From NCBI GenBank assembly GCA_040377825.1, contig JBEINZ010000147.1, positions 1 through 8,018 on the forward strand: a stretch of DNA of 8,018 bases, written 5' to 3'. Of this stretch, positions 6,767-8,018 are shown in pieces. A program made the position numbers and the translations under genes. Numbering within the stretch: the stretch's first letter is position 1; each line of letters opens with the position of its first letter. The notes under the pieces are model-generated. The model worked only from the letters and a program-made list of their open reading frames with translations, was not told the origin of the DNA and did not search any database. Source of the DNA: JBEINZ01 sp040377825. GTDB lineage: Bacteria > Pseudomonadota > Alphaproteobacteria > Rhizobiales > Ancalomicrobiaceae.

Positions 6767-6789
6767 CGCGACCGGATTGTCCAGCCGCG
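6767..6789 (-). promoter_or_regulatory. Stem-loop between the binding-protein and LivH-type genes
   Basis: On the transcribed strand CGCGGCTGG, loop ACAAT, CCGGTCGCG forms nine pairs (two of them G-U). It lies 19 bases after the binding-protein stop and about 37 bases before the LivH-type ATG. No U-run follows, so complete termination is unlikely. Stem-loops in this position commonly stabilise the upstream mRNA or lower downstream expression so that binding protein exceeds membrane subunits. Confidence 0.5.
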
Positions 6790-6808
6790 TGAGGTATCTT
6801 CGACCAGA

Positions 6809-8018
6809 TTAAATCTTGATTACGTACTGTTGGTTGTCCCTGGGATTTTTGACCAAATCGCAGACTGCGGCAGTGTCGGACGGCTTCTGATTAGGGAACG
6901 TATCGGTGACGCTCCAGAGCTTGTTTCTTACATCCGCAAGATAGGCATTACGGATCGCATGGTGCGTTTGCTTGTCGAGCGTCACCTTGCCACTCGGTCC
7001 GTCGAAGCTCAGCCCAGCCTCAAGCGCTTCGATGACTTTCATCCGGTCGATCGAACCGGCTTTCTTGACGCCCTCGACCCAGAGATAGAAGCCCTCGTAG
7101 GTCGCCGCCGCGAGCTCTGAAATATAAGGAATGTCCTTGCCGAATTTGCCGCGCAGCTTGGCAACATAGGAGGTGCTAGCCGGTGTGGTCAGTTCCTCGA
7201 AATAGCCGTAGGACCCCAGAACACCTTCGCTTTCCGTCGCTTCAAGCGTCGAAGGCTCATTGACTAGACCAAAGGTCGTCGAGGCGATCGGAATCTTCGA
7301 CTTCATACCCTTGGACAGCCACTGCCGATAAAAGGCAGTGTGATTGCCGCCGACGAGTGCTGAGAGAATGATGTCTGGACTGGTCGCTTGGATCTTCGAG
7401 ATCGAGGGTCCGAAATTGGTGACATCCAGCGGAAAAAATTCAGTCCCAAGGATGGTGCCGCCGTTGTCCTGGCAATATTTGGTCATCCACTTCGCGGTAA
7501 TCTGACCGTAGTTGTAGTCAGCGGCGATGATATAGGCCTTCTTGCCCCACTTTTTCATTGCGGTCGGGACAAGCTTTTCCACTGTTTGCGCCGGCGTTGT
7601 GCCCGTGCAGAATATGTTGCGATCGCACACGCCACCCTCATAAAGAGTATTATAGAAATAGAGCGTGTTGAACCGGTTGAACACGGGGCGGATCGCTTCG
7701 CGGGAAGCCGACGTGATACCGCCGTGCACGACCGCGACCTTGTCCTTCACAGCGAGTTGCTGCGCATATTGCGAATACATTTGGATAGTTGACTGTGTAT
7801 CATAGTGCACGAGCTTCAACGGTCGACCAAGCAAGCCGCCAGCGGCATTCACTTCGTCAATGGCAAGCATCAGACTGAGCACCATGGGCTGGCCAGATGT
7901 GCCAAGGCCCCCGGATTGGTCGTGCAGGCTGCCGACGAGGATCGGATTCTCGGCAGCAAGCGTTCCAGAACTGAGAATTGCCGGCGAAAAGATAAGTCCA
8001 CCGGCCGCTCCCGCCGTC
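6809..8018 (-). CDS. Periplasmic substrate-binding protein of the amide/urea-type ABC transporter, 5' end outside the window
   Basis: 402 residues are visible; the true start lies beyond position 8018. The first visible residues, TAGAAGGLIFSPAILSS, look like the hydrophobic core of a signal peptide, with probable cleavage near TLAA|ENP; the AGAAGG composition would suit a Tat signal, but the twin-Arg part is not in view. The mature protein opens with ILVGSLHDQSGGLGTSG and DEVNAAGGLLGRPLKLV, the type-1 periplasmic fold (Peripla_BP_6 class). Further blocks YEGGVCDRNIFCTGTTPAQ, AADYNYGQ, ELAAATYEGFYLW and GPSGKVTLDKQTHHAIRNAYL resemble the AmiC/FmdD/UrtA group that binds short amides or urea. 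Cysteines in GGVCDRNIFC could form a disulfide. The ATG at 7885 lies inside the mature domain and is not the start. As first visible gene of the operon, it is the likely specificity determinant; any operon promoter must be outside the window. Confidence 0.92.
   Translation of the reverse strand, partial: TAGAAGGLIFSPAILSSGTLAAENPILVGSLHDQSGGLGTSGQPMVLSLMLAIDEVNAAGGLLGRPLKLVHYDTQSTIQMYSQYAQQLAVKDKVAVVHGGITSASREAIRPVFNRFNTLYFYNTLYEGGVCDRNIFCTGTTPAQTVEKLVPTAMKKWGKKAYIIAADYNYGQITAKWMTKYCQDNGGTILGTEFFPLDVTNFGPSISKIQATSPDIILSALVGGNHTAFYRQWLSKGMKSKIPIASTTFGLVNEPSTLEATESEGVLGSYGYFEELTTPASTSYVAKLRGKFGKDIPYISELAAATYEGFYLWVEGVKKAGSIDRMKVIEALEAGLSFDGPSGKVTLDKQTHHAIRNAYLADVRNKLWSVTDTFPNQKPSDTAAVCDLVKNPRDNQQYVIKI

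Noticed and set aside
7883..7885. ATG at 7885 as the start of the binding protein
   Set aside because: The frame stays open to the window edge and encodes a signal-like segment plus the conserved ILVGSLHDQSG opening upstream of this Met.
1..8018. CRISPR array, tRNA, rRNA, toxin-antitoxin or defence genes
   Set aside because: No regularly spaced repeats, no tRNA-like cloverleaf or rRNA signature, and no matching protein motifs were seen on either strand.

Overview
The window looks like an alphaproteobacterial chromosome or plasmid segment, most likely Rhizobiales. The evidence is a fairly high GC coding region with alphaproteobacterial-type protein sequences, tightly packed genes, and remnants of IS5/IS1031-type and IS3/IS407-type insertion sequences, which are common in that group. 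This taxonomic guess is inference; no rRNA or marker gene is present.

Left part (1-1780), no intact gene. An AT-rich stretch (1-143) is interrupted by a decayed IS5-family element (144-1121). The element has imperfect terminal inverted repeats, a TTA target duplication, and a transposase gene broken by a -1 frameshift and by a TGA that replaces a conserved Trp codon. More AT-rich sequence follows. At about 1312-1660 on the minus strand lies a strongly decayed relic of an IS3-family (IS407-like) OrfB transposase, recognisable in several frames and with an internal deletion. A short direct repeat and a possible terminator hairpin separate this graveyard from the operon.

Right part (1780-8018), one minus-strand operon. 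In transcription order it encodes a periplasmic type-1 solute-binding protein (5' end beyond the window edge), a LivH/UrtB-type permease, a LivM/UrtC-type permease, a LivG/UrtD-type ATPase, a LivF/UrtE-type ATPase, and an amidase-signature hydrolase. The four membrane and ATPase genes touch, overlap or nearly touch. The amidase follows after a 56-base gap and closes the operon.

How it works together: the binding protein should capture a small amide (or a urea-like compound) in the periplasm. The two permeases and two ATPases import it. The amidase hydrolyses it in the cytoplasm to a carboxylic acid and ammonia, for nitrogen or carbon supply. The amidase is close to the nitrile-hydratase-associated amidases (Rhodococcus RhAmidase type) and its catalytic Lys-Ser-Ser fall at 96/171/195 when the start with the good Shine-Dalgarno is used. 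The exact substrate cannot be read from the sequence.

The most unusual structures are a perfect 36-bp palindrome inside the first transmembrane codons of the LivM-type gene and a 9-bp stem-loop between the binding-protein and LivH-type genes. I found no CRISPR array, tRNA, rRNA, defence system or clearly novel system. The window is best described as a solid amide-uptake and hydrolysis operon beside a mobile-element graveyard.
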